DNA of 64,000 nucleotides, taken from the NCBI GenBank assembly GCA_016490735.1, contig JAEMWC010000759.1, positions 91,001 through 155,000 on the forward strand, given 5' to 3'. Source of the DNA: Pachyseris speciosa. Lineage: Eukaryota > Cnidaria > Anthozoa > Scleractinia > Pachyseridae. Below are positions 32,510 to 44,481 of the stretch, piece by piece. The translations under genes were made by a program, and so were the position numbers. The stretch's first letter is position 1; each line of letters starts with the position of its first letter. The notes beneath the pieces are model-generated. The model was not told where the DNA came from. It made no database searches and saw nothing but the letters and a program-made list of their open reading frames with translations.

Positions 32510-32890
32510 CTTGCGTTCGTAGCAATATCTCTGCAGAGTGTAGCTAAATGTCGAGGGTCGAGGGAAAAAAACGAGGGTGGGGGTGATGGTCGAGGGTGAG
32601 GGTGAGGGTGAGGGTAGAAAGTGTAAAAATTTAAATAAAATATGTAGAATAAAAACAAAAAATAAATTCCGATACCATGGAACCAGTGAAACATTTTTTT
32701 GAGGCACTAAAAGAAAATAAAAGAAAAAGAATGAAGTTTCTCAATTCCCCCCCCGTTCTCTCTTAATGAACTCAGCGCAGCAATGATTCAATTTGAGAAG
32801 AACTCTACTATTTTCCCACGTCGAGATAAAGCCGCAAGCGTGTAGTATGTAGACAGCATCTTCACGATGATAAAACCTGTAAGAGGAAAC
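32510..32890 (-). repeat. Repeat arm, inverted copy at 35060-35430
   Basis: The complement of this segment matches 35060-35430 over most of its length, including GCTGCGCTGAGTTCATTAAG, GTGCCTCAAAAAA and GGTATCGGAATTTATTT. Both carry a degenerate CCCTCA/TGAGGG minisatellite at the outer end (32550-32612 and 35307-35390). The pair brackets the reverse-transcriptase ORF at 33589-34710. Confidence 0.85.
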
Positions 32891-33556
32891 AGCTGAGCTA
32901 GTTGTTTCCTCACGTGTGCCAAAATTAGGAGGAACTGTGCCATTAGAAAAAACTGGGGAGGGCTGACAATTCCCCCAAAACATTCCTGCAAGGGAAACTT
33001 GTCTAAAATAAATCCCGCAAGCGGTGGTACCTAAAAAAATTTTCATGGAGCTGGAAAAAAAATTCATGCAGACAAGTCGGCTTCAAAAAAAAAATTCATG
33101 CAGTGAAAATTTTTCACCCCCCCCCCCCCCCCCCCACCGAGCCCCGCTCCGGTTTTTTCTAATGGTCCGTCTCTAAGATAAAACCGCAGGCGAGCAGCAT
33201 GTCGTCAGCAGATTAACCTCAAAAGTGAAATAACAAAAAAAAAGGAAAGGAAAAAAATAGACCGTAATGTTGTTCATTTGGAGATCCACATTACCGTCAA
33301 CGGTTAGAAAGTCCTATAGAACCAATACCTGATCTAGGGGTACAAACTCATCAGTGTAAAAGAAAACTAAGCATCCAACAAAACAAAAAGGAATTTTTGT
33401 ACCTTTCAGCAAATCAACGTCAGAACTGAATACGCTGTCGCCTGTTGGACGTGGAAATAAAAAAACAGCAAGTAAATTAAAGATTGGAACAAAAAACCGC
33501 ATGCGTTACGCCGATTAGTAACACCTCAGATTAAAGATTGGAGGAAAAATTAATTA

Positions 33557-33588
<32 letters not shown>
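33557..33588. repeat. (AAT)n microsatellite
   Basis: About ten AAT units directly precede the reverse-transcriptase reading frame; a shorter one is at 34989-35005. Confidence 0.9.
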
Positions 33589-34710
33589 GAAGGATCGCAG
33601 AGAGGTGCAAAAAAGGGGTGTAGTGGAACGGTAGATAATTTGTTGATTGATAGGGTGGTGACGTTGGATTGTCAGAGAAGAAGGCGTAACCTGAGTATGG
33701 CATGGGTAGATGTGAAGAAGGCATATGATTCGGTAGATCATGGGTGGTTAGGTGAGATGATGGTGCTGCATAGGTTTCCAAAGTGGATGTGTAAGGTGAT
33801 AAGTAAGTTGTGTTATGTGTTATGTGTTATGACCAGTGGAGAGGCCATCCCACCGCAACGTGTGAAGGGAGTGCTGAAAGAATGTGTGGAGGAGAAGTAT
33901 GAGAGGGACGTACGTGGCCTAGAATGGCAGGGGAAGCTACTGAGAGAGAGAAAGGACGATGAACAGCTGTGCACGCACGGATGTTTCAGTTGGCTGAGAA
34001 CATGGAGATCATGTCCCACGTATACTATTGCCGGTGCGTTTGAACTGTACGAGCAACTTTTGCCAACAAAGCTCTACACTAGCAAAAAGACTCACACAAG
34101 TTGCTCTGGGGACGTGAAGTGTAGAATATGTGGCCACGCCCAAGAGAGTGTCTCTCATATCCTGTCCGGGTGCACTGCGTTGGCTCAGACCAAGTATTTA
34201 TTCAGACACAACATGGCTCTAAAGGTCCTGTTTTATGAGATCTTACATGACCAGGGTCTTCTCGAGGAAGTACCACCGTGGTACTCGCCAGTAATGCCCA
34301 AACCGGAGTACAGGTCAGAACAAGTGGAAGCATGGTGGGATGTACCCGTGTATGCGGACCACCAGGAGGTTCGAGCCAATCGTGTAGACGCGAGGATTGT
34401 GGATCATGCAAACAAGAAAGTGCTGACCTTAGAGATGAGCTGCCCTTGGATTAGTAACCGAGAGAAAAAGAGCGAGGAGAAGACGATGAAGTATGGCCCG
34501 TTAAGGTGGGAATTGAAGCAGCAGTATAGAGGTTACGAGGTGATTCAACATAACATTATCATGGACGTGTTGGGAGGCTGGTCGAGAGAAACCGAAACCT
34601 CAATTCAGTCACTGGTAGGACGTAAGGCGAATCAAGTTTTAGAGGCCATGCAAAAGGCAGTCTTGTCGTCATCCCTAAATATAGCGAGAACTTTCAAGGT
34701 TATGATATGA
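33589..34710 (+). pseudogene. Non-LTR retrotransposon RT with RLE-type C-terminus, internally deleted
   Basis: The frame is open from 33589 (no start codon) to TGA at 34708. It starts with KKGCSGTVDNLLIDRVV and AWVDVKKAYDSVDHGWL, reverse-transcriptase motif A with its catalytic aspartate. Counting from 33640, a CCHC motif CRICGHAQESVSHILSGC spans residues 161-178, and NRVDARIVDHANKKVLTLE (about 247-265) resembles the D-x14-E core of a restriction-like endonuclease, as in R2-type elements. The Y/F-x-D-D box that should lie between is missing: the frame jumps after residue ~60, at a GTGTTAT repeat (33809-33832), to the region before the CCHC. The N-terminal part of the RT is missing as well. 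The deletion kept the frame open, so this is a young but inactive copy. A T-rich 3' region follows to about 34895. Confidence 0.85.
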
Positions 34711-34843
34711 AGACCTAAGATCAAAGCCTGACTATCAGCCACGAAGAACGAGAGACACTACAAACATTTATATGCCTAGATAATAGTTTTTAGCCATGTA
34801 GATATATATATAGATATATATTTTATTTTTTTACTTTTTTATT

Positions 34844-34875
<32 letters not shown>

Positions 34876-35059
34876 TATTTATTTTTTTTTTATATGGTTA
34901 TTCCTTTTAAGTTTCGCTTGTGCGCACAGGTTACGCTTTGCGCCCTGTGTCGCTTTATAACACTGTGCATACAGATAGTTTTACTGCATAATAATAATAA
35001 TAATAAAAGGAATGAAATGATGCACTTTAACAGAAATAACGAAATGGCGTCCCGGAATG

Positions 35060-35430
35060 TTCTGTGTTTCAAGTTTTATCATCGTGAAGATGCTGTCGAC
35101 ATACTGCACGCTTGCAGTTTTATCTCGACGTTGGAAAATACATGCTGCGCTGAGTTCATTAAGAGAGAACAGGGAGGAATTGAGAAACTTCCTTGTTCTT
35201 TTTCTTTTATTTTCTTTTGGTGCCTCAAAAAATGTTTCTCTGGTTCCACGGTATCGGAATTTATTTGCGTTTCTATTCTACACATTTAATTAATTTTTTT
35301 CACTATCTACCCTCACTCTCCTCCTCATCCTTGACCGTCACCCCCACCCTCGACCTTCACACTCGACCCACACCCTCACCCTCGACTTTTACCCACGATC
35401 CTCGACATTTAGCTACTCTCTTCTCTGCGC
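35060..35430 (+). repeat. Repeat arm, inverted copy of 32510-32890
   Basis: Same sequence family as 32510-32890 in opposite orientation. A further diverged piece with the ATAAAACCGCAGGCGAGCAG pattern lies near 33178. Confidence 0.85.
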
Positions 35431-35787
35431 AGTACATGACATGACATTCTTGCAAGCAAAATGCAGCTGAACTAATCAGAAGTAGAGGTTGTCACGATGT
35501 TTATTTCATGCATGGAGATGAAATGGCACACTATTATTAGCACATAATAATTCATAAGGCACTTGGCGATTTATTTTGAAACATCACAGCATCTCATTTC
35601 AACATCCTTTGCTAAGGTTGCATTCATCATGTATAGTACAGGGGGGGGGGGGGGGGAGCAGAGGATTATTTTTAGACAGCGCAATATTTTCAGGTCCCCC
35701 ATTAATCACAACAGATTTTTACAAATCCCCCCACTTGATCAGAAGGAAAAACATACCCCACCCCCTCCAAACACACACAGACAGACT

Positions 35788-36240
35788 TTAAAACGAAGGA
35801 GAGAAAGGCTGAAAAAAAGGAAAAAAAGAAAAGGCTACATAACAGATGTACAGAAATATTGACCAAGTTGATCCCTGACAAAGCAAAATCATCACAGCTT
35901 TGTCAGCTGGTGATGAAAGAAGAAAACATTCCAGTTAAAGAACAAATGCAAAGCCAGGAGCTGAAGTTAGAGGAACTGAATATGCTCAAGCCCAAATTTC
36001 ATCTTGAGGCAATGAAGCACCTGAAATCTTTAAACATATTTTCTGTTGATGCTCTTGCCCCTGTTCACCTTGCCATCCAAAGGCTTGTGGGAAGCCTTCT
36101 GTACGCCGTGCTGCTGCTGCTGCTGATAAGGATGATGATGATGACCATGACCACGACCATAATTCTGGCAGTGGTGGCAATGAAAATGATGATCAGGATG
36201 ACAATGATGACGATCAGGATGACAATTTATATGATGAACA
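35788..36240 (+). pseudogene. Captured gene fragment, helical then Asp-rich
   Basis: From 35788 the frame reads KTKERKAEKKEKKKRLHNRC, TKLIPDKAKSSQLCQLVMKE, LKLEELNMLKPKFHLEAMKH and SLNIFSVDALAPVHLAIQR to about 36080. Then a +1/-1 change is needed to enter an acidic frame: AAAADKDDDDDHDHDHNSGS and NDDQDDNDDDQDDNLYDEQD, ending near 36250. The first part looks like real coding sequence (long helices, no stops) but no family is recognised. Its position between TIRs suggests capture, like the acidic fragment at 24300-24866. Confidence 0.45.
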
Positions 36241-36790
36241 AGATGAAAAATGATGATCAGGATGACAATGATGATGATCAGGATGATTCAATGATGATTG
36301 ACAATGTACACATAATTATTGGGCCTTTAAAAGAACAAAGGTCTGCCTGTTTGAATTTCATTATATTATCAACACTTTCTTACATATATGATACCTCCAA
36401 AAAAATATTCGCATTCCTCCTTCATGTTATGAAAAAAACTTGACATCCCCCCTTTTCCAATTCCTAAATTTTCAGATCCCACCTCAAAATGATGACGATC
36501 AGGATGACAATTTGTATGATGAACAAGATGAAAATGATGATCAGGATGACAATGATGATGATCAGGATGATTACATTTACAATGATGATTGACAATATAC
36601 ACATAATTATTGGGCCTTTAAAAGAACAAAGGTCTTCCTGTTTGAATTTCATTATATTATCAACACTTTCTTACATATATGATACCTCCACAAAAATATT
36701 CGCATCCCTCCTTCATGTTATGAAAAAAAAAAAAACTTGACATACCCCCTTTTTCAATTCCTAAATTTTGAGATCCCCCCTCAAAATCCT
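36200..36790. repeat. ~285-bp tandem duplication inside the TIR element
   Basis: Copy 1 (about 36207-36491) and copy 2 (36492-36785) share the GATCAGGATGACAATGATGA block, GGGCCTTTAAAAGAACAAAG, CAACACTTTCTTACATATAT and the C-rich end before CTCAAAAT. The copies differ by a few bases and A-run length. Confidence 0.9.
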
Positions 36791-36835
36791 CTGCCCCCCC
36801 CCCCCCCCGTAGTATACATAATGAATGCAGCCTAA

Positions 36836-37974
36836 GTCTGTTATCACTAAATACTACCTAGGCACAATTAGGAGAAAATATGGCTTCTATTACGGAAGAA
36901 ATATAGTTTTGTTGATGAAAACAATGATTTTAGACCATGAATTTTGATATCTTGTCATTCATGCTGTAATAATTAACAATTATTCACAAAGTGGAGGTGA
37001 ATAGTGGTGAATATTTACCGAACTGCGAAGCAGTGAGGTAATTATCCACCACTTTCACGGACACTGACAGAGGTGAATAATTGTTTCAGTATATACCACA
37101 CAAGCTGAATAATTAGCTGACAAAACCGTTTCTTTATGTGTGACAATATACCTACAAGCGGTTGGAAATTGTAAAATCTCGCACGCCAGCTGCTCAGAGG
37201 TGAATAGTCCTTGCTAATCACCTCCGAGTTAACCAATCAGAGCGCGCGAAAAGCACTATTCACTTGTGTGGTGTATACTAATTGACAATTATCCACCGCA
37301 TAGTGAAGGGAAATAGTGATGAGCCACACTTAACCGAAAAGACACTAACCCTAGTGATAGCTATAGGAGTCCCTTTTTTCAACTGCAACTGAAATTTAAT
37401 GGAGGTGAGACTCTCTCCTATCTCCGTAGGAACTTGAGAAGGTACTCTAGTGTCCCTGAGCATAGTCCGACACAAATCAATAATTCTTGAATCGCATCAC
37501 AACTTTTTTCGCTGATGCAAATCTCTGATTATATTTTAATGGCTAATTAATGCAGTCGAGGTTTCAGTAATGGCCGTTAAGTTGATGATGTACAACGTTT
37601 GCATTCCGAATGACCTTTGACAGTGCAGCCACTTTTTTATTGTTTTTGACTAAACTTTGAGTACTTTGTCATATAGTAGTTATGATGTAACTCCCATCAT
37701 CATGCAACATTATCCGGCATCTCTATAAAGTTCTTCTAAGTTTCAATGCTTTTGAAGTTTTCAGAGATGTTTCCTCTTTTTCCCATATTTTCTTTTTTAT
37801 GACTCTGCACCCTGCACTCCACGTTTCAGGAACAACCATTGTTCTCTCTTGTCCTCCAGTGCTTTGAACATTTCACTAGCCAAAATAACTAGTGAAGTGC
37901 AAAATGCACTAGCCAAAATGGAATTTTTACCAATCTGTGGCTAGGTGGCTACCGTTAGTCTCAAGCCCTGAACA
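36836..37974. other. No gene; inverted repeat partner at 37750-37850
   Basis: 37750-37850 is the inverted copy of 32145-32250. Between 37860 and 37920, CACTAGCCAAAAT occurs twice. Nothing else is recognised. Confidence 0.5.
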
Positions 37975-38230
37975 TCGCCTGTGCAAAAATAAGACCTGCC
38001 TGGGCCGGCCTGGGCTGGCGGCCTTGGCCTGCCCTAGCCGGCCTGGTCCAGTAAATGGATGAAACAATGCTTGGCCTTGGCTGGCCCAGGCCAATGAAAC
38101 TTGGGTCTGTGGAGAATTCTGCTGGCCTTGGCTGGCCCTGCCTTTACTTGGCCAGCTAATACGAGTTGTCAAGAGAGCTTTCACTGGCCTCAGCTGGCCC
38201 TGACCAACCTAAGTCAGCATATGCTGGATT
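37975..38230. repeat. GGCCTTGGCTGGCC motif cluster
   Basis: TTGGCTGGCC, GGCCTTGG, GGCCTGGGC and close variants occur more than ten times in about 250 bp, making a GC-rich island. The pattern (short motif in both orientations) is like the interior of the other motif-dense TIR elements, but no TIR was found here. Confidence 0.7.
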
Positions 38231-39414
38231 TTCAACTAAGGGGGAAGCCTGTTCCAGGTGTTCAGATTGTGCTGATCAGCAAAGCTGGTTATTGCGATAA
38301 CAAAAGATGTTGCAGCGAACAGGAAAGACGAGGAAAGACTGTGGAGAGGGGTCTCATGCAATTTCTTCACAATTTTTTTTATCCTTATTAGTAACTAGGA
38401 ACTGTGAAATTCTTGACGTGAAGAAACCGAGACCTTCTCTAGATGATGTTTATGCAAATTTTTCATGTGAACGGTCGCAGCTGCTGTCAAGCGACCACGC
38501 TCAAATTTCTCCGGTTTCTTGCCGATTGCTATCGAAAAGCTGCAATCTTGCAGTTTAGTTGCCTTACATGTACATTGATTTTGGAGTTTGATTAAAAAGA
38601 ATTCAGCTTTTTTCTAATGGATGTGTCACACAATGCGGAAGATTTAATAAATTTTTTGACTGATTTGGATTACGTTTTACATGTTGTTCCACTTTTGAAG
38701 AGACTGCATGCGAGAGCTAAGGGAAATCGGTTTTGTTCTCTTTTATTGTTTGAAGTGGGAGAAGTTAATTGTTTCCTCGAAATCTGTTTTTGAGATACTC
38801 GAAAAATTGTTCAAGCGTCTCGCAACTCGATACTCGAGCCTTGATACTCAATTCTCGATAACTTCGAGGATCGAGGATTGAGTTTCGAGTCGAGACTGTC
38901 AACTTACTCTTGAGCGGTACTGCATTTTCTACATGGTGTGTTTTCGTCTTTTGTGTCCATCAGGTAAATGCTAATATTCTGAGAGCAAAGAGATTCCAAC
39001 AGCAAAAGCATGCACATAATTATGTCATGTGTAAAACATCTGCTGGAGAAGCATTTGATGTCTGAATTCAACCTCAAGTTTTCCTTCGAAAGTGTTAACT
39101 ACTGAATGCTTGATTTGTTCAGATTGAAATTTTTTCAGCTTAACCGAGTCTTCATAAAACATTGACAGGGTGCCTTTGTTTGTTCCCTTTCAGGCAAGGT
39201 TGGTAGAAAATACACATATAAGTTTACTTAGGATTAGCTAGGCAAGCCACTAGGTATACAAAAAATAAATATACTTTACTGCACTGTTTGAAAGATTCCA
39301 AGTCATAAAAGACTGTTGAGGACAGTCATTTAAAATACTTTAGAGAAAAGAAATAAACTGGTTTTGTGGATATCAGAGCATTTATTTGCACTGCAACCTT
39401 TTTGTGCAGCTCAC
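38231..39414. other. No gene; TCGAG-rich stretch ending in a TIR
   Basis: 38790-38900 is rich in CTCGA/TCGAG. It ends at 38922 with TTGAGCGGTACTG, the inverted terminus of the element at 46382, so a related element ends here; its other end was not found. At 38964 an open 33-codon stretch after GTCCATCAG (ILRAKRFQQQKHAHNY) is a weak exon candidate. Confidence 0.45.
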
Positions 39415-40322
39415 ATAATAAGACAGAGTGTGACCTCTCATGCGAAAACGTACACTAACGGCTATCTGTTCCAATGGCATTTTGCCGTGCACTTGCCGTT
39501 CAACAGCCATTCAATAAAAGCTGTACCCGTTTGCACGGCTTGTGTTATCTGATCAAAAAACATTGCAGCTGTTCGCACGGCTTGTCTTATCCGTTCAAAA
39601 AAATTGCAGCCGTGTGCACGGGTTGTGTTATCCGTTAAAAAGAAAAAATAAACAAAATAAAACTTCAGCCTGTTATTAAACCACTCAGAAAGTAATAATT
39701 ATTGATAGTTCGACCGTTTGCACAGCTAGGGTTATCTGTTCAGAAAAATTCTCACCCGCTGTTCATCAGTTCAGAAAAGACACTCAGTCGCATAAACAAG
39801 TCCGGTTACCCGTTAAAATATACTCCTCGAGTTTTCGTGCTTACTGTTTGTTTTTTCCTTAGTGACTTCAGAAAAATGAAGCGATGCAATCTTTCAGAAC
39901 GCTAACAAACGTGTATGTTTACTTAACACAAACTTCAGACAAAGTCGGTCGATTTCGACTTTGTGCGGTTGTCATTGTGCAATTTCAACCGCAGTTCAGC
40001 AGTTCAGAAAAGACACTCAGTTGTATAAACATTATTCCGGTTACCCGTTCAAAGCAAATAAAAGATTATACAACCTTTCAAATGGCTACGAATCCAGCCG
40101 CATATTACCAAAGTCTCATTAAAATGAAGATGTTATCCGATAAAAGCATGTCAACCGCTATTGTGAAGTTGAATTTCACACACAAAAATTTCGCATAATT
40201 ATTGCACTTGGCTGCCCAAGTCTACCAAGAATCTACAATCGCTAAAAATCCTTTGTAAGGTGGCTATTCTTGAAGTTCGTTATTACTTAATGTACGCTTC
40301 GAATTTTTGCGATAACTGTTTG

Positions 40323-40338
40323 TTTTTTAATAATAATG

Positions 40339-40404
<66 letters not shown>

Positions 40405-40816
40405 TATCACATTTATATTGCGCATTTTCTATGCAATATTTAAATGCGCATTACAACACTGGCCGGGGGACTTTGCCAGACTGCTTATCATGCAGTTTAC
40501 AGTTATTAATGAAGTTGAGTTATGAGTGCCCCCGTAATGTCAATATCAAATTAAGACAGACACTAGGGGTGGTCACTGCCAGAGTTTTCTTACGTCCCTA
40601 ATGGTTCTTTTACGTCCCACAGAATCAGAGAATTATGAAGAGTTGTGAGACAGGGCCTAAGGTTTATCGTCCTTATCCGAGAAGACTAGAAAGTCTAACC
40701 GTTTGCAGATGTCATTACAAAGGCAGCACTTCTCCTCAATTATTTAAAGACCCTGAGTGTAGGTCCGGCCAGGGTTTGAACCCACGACCTCCCGCATGGT
40801 AGTCCAGTGCCAGTGA
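40323..40816 (-). mobile_element. tRNA-headed SINE, minus strand
   Basis: The minus strand begins near 40816 with a tRNA-like segment whose B box and T arm are GTCGTGGGTTCAAACCC. It ends in GCGCAATATAAATGTGATAT followed by a long (TTA)n tail (40329-40403). Length about 490 bp. The tail type implies mobilisation by a LINE with the same 3' end. Confidence 0.7.
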
Positions 40817-41708
40817 CCAAAAATTATTCCAAGAATACAAATACATGCAGAACGCGAGTTATCATTTCGGCAACACAAGGAAAAGACAATAGTGCTATTT
40901 CATACATTGACGGGAAAATGGTTTGAAACTATTTCGTGATGTAGGCAATTAGCCAAATCTAAAACCTACAGCACGCGAGTTTCATTTCAATAGTGCTATT
41001 TGCATAATTGACGGACCTATTTCTAGTGGCAATGACTAGAGTTATCCTTTGCAATTCCTGCAAAAGAATTGTCTTTTAGCAGGTCAGTGAATTCTTCGGA
41101 CAAATCTTGTTCCGATGCATACTTGGTATTTATGGTTTGCTACGTCCTTCAATACACTGTTACTGAAAGCAATTGCCTTCAGACCAAAGTCATTTGATTT
41201 GACCTGTTCGTCAATTATGCTTTTCAACGGTGCTACAACCAAAATAGAACAGAACGCGCTTGCATCCTTTGCATCAAACATTCTTCTTCAAAACCGAAAA
41301 TCCCAAATTACTGTCTGCTGTTTTGTTTTGTCTGTCAACAGGTTGTAAACGACTTCTCCTGACAGCGTACATTGTCTGATTAGCCAATCAAAATTATCTG
41401 TTGTCTTTGCAACGGAAAATTACATTCAGAAATCTTGCGACTTCGTTGCTCGCTCAGCTGCCTCACGGCCTAGACAGCTCGCCCCTGTTCGCTTTTGTGT
41501 TGTGAGACTCGAGAGGTCGATTTGTTGCAAGTCTATGGGAAATTCTGAAGGTGATACAAAGAGGAAAGGGTGCAGAAAGAGAACTGCTACTGCTCGCAGT
41601 ATATTGGCGCCGTGAAGATCATAATTCGAGATTCTCGGCACAAACATATTGCAGAGATAGTGTGGTTCGAGAAGACCTTTGTATATTTGATTCGAACTGA
41701 GCGTTGCG

Positions 41709-41820
41709 CTACCATTTGCAAAATAGCTAATTTGCATATGCAATGTAGTGTTTGATATTTAATATCTAACACTGCATTGCATATGCAAATTAGCTTACTG
41801 CAAATGTTATGCGGTAAGTA
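41709..41820. repeat. Palindrome around AATTTGCATATGCAATG
   Basis: Arms AGCTAATTTGCATATGCAAT and its complement, continuing to GTGTT(T/A)GATATT, meet near 41761. Likely a small palindromic MITE within the 39.4-42.5 kb element. Confidence 0.8.
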
Positions 41821-42513
41821 TAAACACCGCTCGCCGTTCTTATTAACATAAAGAGATGGTTTCATCGTCCTAAAATAAAGGTAGTTCCCTGTAGCTTTTT
41901 TACTGGTAGACGTTAACAAGAAATATGTGTAGTGATGTTTCATTTTCGAGCTTCGTGTAAAAGCAATCTGATTTGTCAATTCAAAATAATTATTATTGTC
42001 TTTACCCATTCAACCGTTCTCAGTGATCCATTCGAAAAATAATTATTTTATGTAGCTGTTCTCCGTTAAAGCCCTGGCTAAATGATGGTTTAGCTGCCTC
42101 TCTCCACTTTGCATTGAAATGGTTTGCTATGTTTGATTTCAATGATGACATTTTTCGCGTTGCGAAAAAAATTGATCAAAGCTTAGCCACTCCAACCAAC
42201 AAAGAGTGCAAAGCCCGTAAAAAGCAACCAAATGAACTACATAACATCGAAATCGGCGTTTGGTCAAACATTGTTTGTCTGTTTTAGCTACGCAACTACG
42301 TTTATGTTTGAAAAACATGATGTTGGACGAAAAATAATGATTGTTCGATCGTTGAGCCGTTCACTTGAGCCGTTCAAAATGTTTCCACAGCCGTTCAGCC
42401 GTTCATCATAACGGTGTCAACCGGTTTGGCCATCCGTTTGTCATTCGTTCACTAGCCGTGCGTTTTGCCGTGCAAAGTGTACGTTTTCGCGTGAGAGGTC
42501 ACCGTCTTATTTA

Positions 42514-43761
42514 TAACACTCACTAAATGTTCGATTCGTAGCGTTTCGAGCAAATAATAGTTCATCCACTGCTTCCACTGGCAAACAAGAAACTTACACA
42601 GTTTGTTGGCTGATCCTGTTGTAAATGGTTGCTCCTTGAAAAGTTCCTACATACACCATTTTGTTTAATTTCCAAAGACGCAAGTTTGATGAAGTGACAG
42701 GGTGAAGTGATTTTTGTCCATTTTCGGATTTGACTGTTGCAGTAGTTTTTCTTTCACTTGCACCACTTTAAGTTGATAAAACACACAAAAATGTTTCCTG
42801 TCGTCTCCGATTACACCGTGTGTTTACAGAAACCTCTTGATTAATCCAGATCCACCTCAGTCCGCCATGTTGAATTTGAAAAGATTGTCTTCTGTCGCGA
42901 GGGTTTGAACAGATATAGAGTTCAGGCTACAAGACATCACTTGGGGTGAAGAAAACGACAGACATATAGTTCAAAAGCCACAAAATGTCCCAGGCTGTCT
43001 AGAGACAAAGGTTAGATGTTGAAATGGATTGTTTGGATTACAGATATTTCTCAACTCATCATCGCTCGTCAGACGTTCGAACTTTTCATCTCCAATTTTG
43101 TATCTTTCCCTCGTCGTTCTTTAGTTCTGAAGTGCTAACGTTCTAGAATTGAGAAGATATGATAAGCATATGGTCATTTGCGTTTGATTTGAAGGACTAG
43201 AAGTCAGAATTCCTGAATCGCTTGTTTATCACTGTCGAACTCGAAGGAATCGTTTAATTTCTTTAAATCAGATCTTTCGATTGCAACAAGTTTCTGTCAA
43301 TGAAGTTAAATTATTGACTGATCATTTGAGCATCACTAACATTAATAATAAACTTTGCGTGGAATTTATTCGAAAAATGTCAGTCAATGGAGATACAGTG
43401 TAAGAAATTTGTAGACCCTTTCCATACAAAGAGTGTTACCTTGGAGTTCACACACTTTGAACCATTCTTTTTTGTACGGGTGCAGCATTCGGTATTTCTT
43501 CGAATAACAACCCACCTTAATATTCAACTGTCCAGTAAGTCCCAAATCAATGCTCTATTCCTGTCACACACCTCCTCTTGGAAGACATCTTCCATCTTCT
43601 TCAATTCTTTTAATTTTGCCAAAAGTTCTGTTATTAACGTAAGGTATTATTTATTTTTATGCCATTTCAATTTTTGTGCTGAAGATGCTTTTTAATTATT
43701 ATTTTTTTGTATTCCATGTTCCAGTAGTCTTCTGAAATGTTCCTTGTTTCTGGTTTTATCG
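42514..43761. other. No feature seen
   Basis: AT-rich sequence; the plus ORF 43387-43695 has no recognised domain. Confidence 0.35.
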
Positions 43762-44481
43762 TAGCCTGCGAGCAAGTTCTCTTGGGGGTGGGGGGGGGAA
43801 TGGGGGTAGAAGGAGGGAAAAACGGAGAGAGACAACGGAGAGTCTACCTACCGTGAGCTACAAAAATACGAAAAACCAGCGAAGGTTTCAGCTTTATTGC
43901 AGCCACATTGACATGGTAAACTCAAAAGAATGAAGTTGAAGTCTCGGATGTCGGACCAAGGATGAAGTGAACTTTGCCAACCTTGGCAACTACGCCAGAT
44001 AGAAGACCCAGTCAAAAGAAAGATCGCCAAGAAAAGATCACAACAGACATCTCCATACTTTGGGCTTCAGCAAGCTGGTTGTCAATAATGCTTTGAAGTG
44101 GGAAAACAACCAATACAATCTGTAACCAATAATTATTTTAGATCACAGCAGCATGCACTGGTACTTTTGCCAAATCATGTAGGCAAAACAGGGAGAACAT
44201 CTTTGCTTTGAAGTAAGCTATTGACTGCTAGACGCTGTTCTGGTTTCAAATCTGACGGATAGTACAGATATTTGGAGAAATTTTTGCAAGTTTTGCAAAT
44301 ACAAATGTCTCGCCTTTTTCGGACAAAAAACAAACTCAAATCACGCAGTCCACGCTCAATGATAGATCACGTCATCACCTGGTCAAATCAACCAATTAGC
44401 TTTTTGCGTCCAAGTTTTGGACGTAGAAATTCAAATTTTCCCTCCCCACCTCCTACCCCCGGAGAGCTTGCTTGCAGGCTA
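43762..44481. mobile_element. GCCTGCG-family TIR element with TA flanks
   Basis: TIRs GCCTGCGAGCAAGTTCTC and, inverted, GCCTGCAAGCAAGCTCTC are followed by G-rich tracts (GGGGGTGGGGGGG at 43785). Both flanks are TA. Length 716 bp, non-coding. Confidence 0.9.

Larger units (their letters stand above)
35613..36835. mobile_element. TIR element with TAA duplication carrying an acidic gene fragment
   Basis: TIRs begin GG(T/C)TGCATTCAT(C/T)ATGTATA, then a run of 16 or more G followed by CAGAGGATT. Both flanks are TAA (35613-35615 and 36833-36835), again PIF/Harbinger-like. The interior (1217 bp) carries a lysine/glutamate-rich reading frame and an aspartate-rich repeat, described below, and no transposase. 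Confidence 0.9.
39415..42513. mobile_element. 3.1-kb TIR element with CCGTTCA motifs
   Basis: Near-matching inverted ends contain AATAAGAC, GTGACCTCTCA(T/C)GCG and AAAACGTACACT, about 45 bp each. Just inside both ends are many copies of GCCGTTCA, TCCGTTCA and GCACGGCTTG, on both strands. A SINE (40323-40816) is inserted in it. No transposase frame is recognised. A fragment with the same motif lies at 21710-21800. Confidence 0.8.

Noticed and set aside
35859..36443. 194-codon ORF as a single protein
   Set aside because: After about residue 75 it reads the Asp-coding repeat in the wrong frame (Leu/Met/Thr runs). Only the first part is coding-like; the acidic part needs another frame.
38964..39063. 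Terminal exon (ILRAKRFQQQKHAHNY)
   Set aside because: The acceptor is good, but only 33 codons, no partner exon and no family; left as a note.
40260..40601. Asparagine-rich 113-codon ORF
   Set aside because: The Asn run is the (AAT)n tail of the minus-strand SINE read in the other direction.
41587..42009. 140-codon minus-strand ORF
   Set aside because: It crosses the palindrome at 41709-41820 inside a TIR element; the translation has no recognised family.
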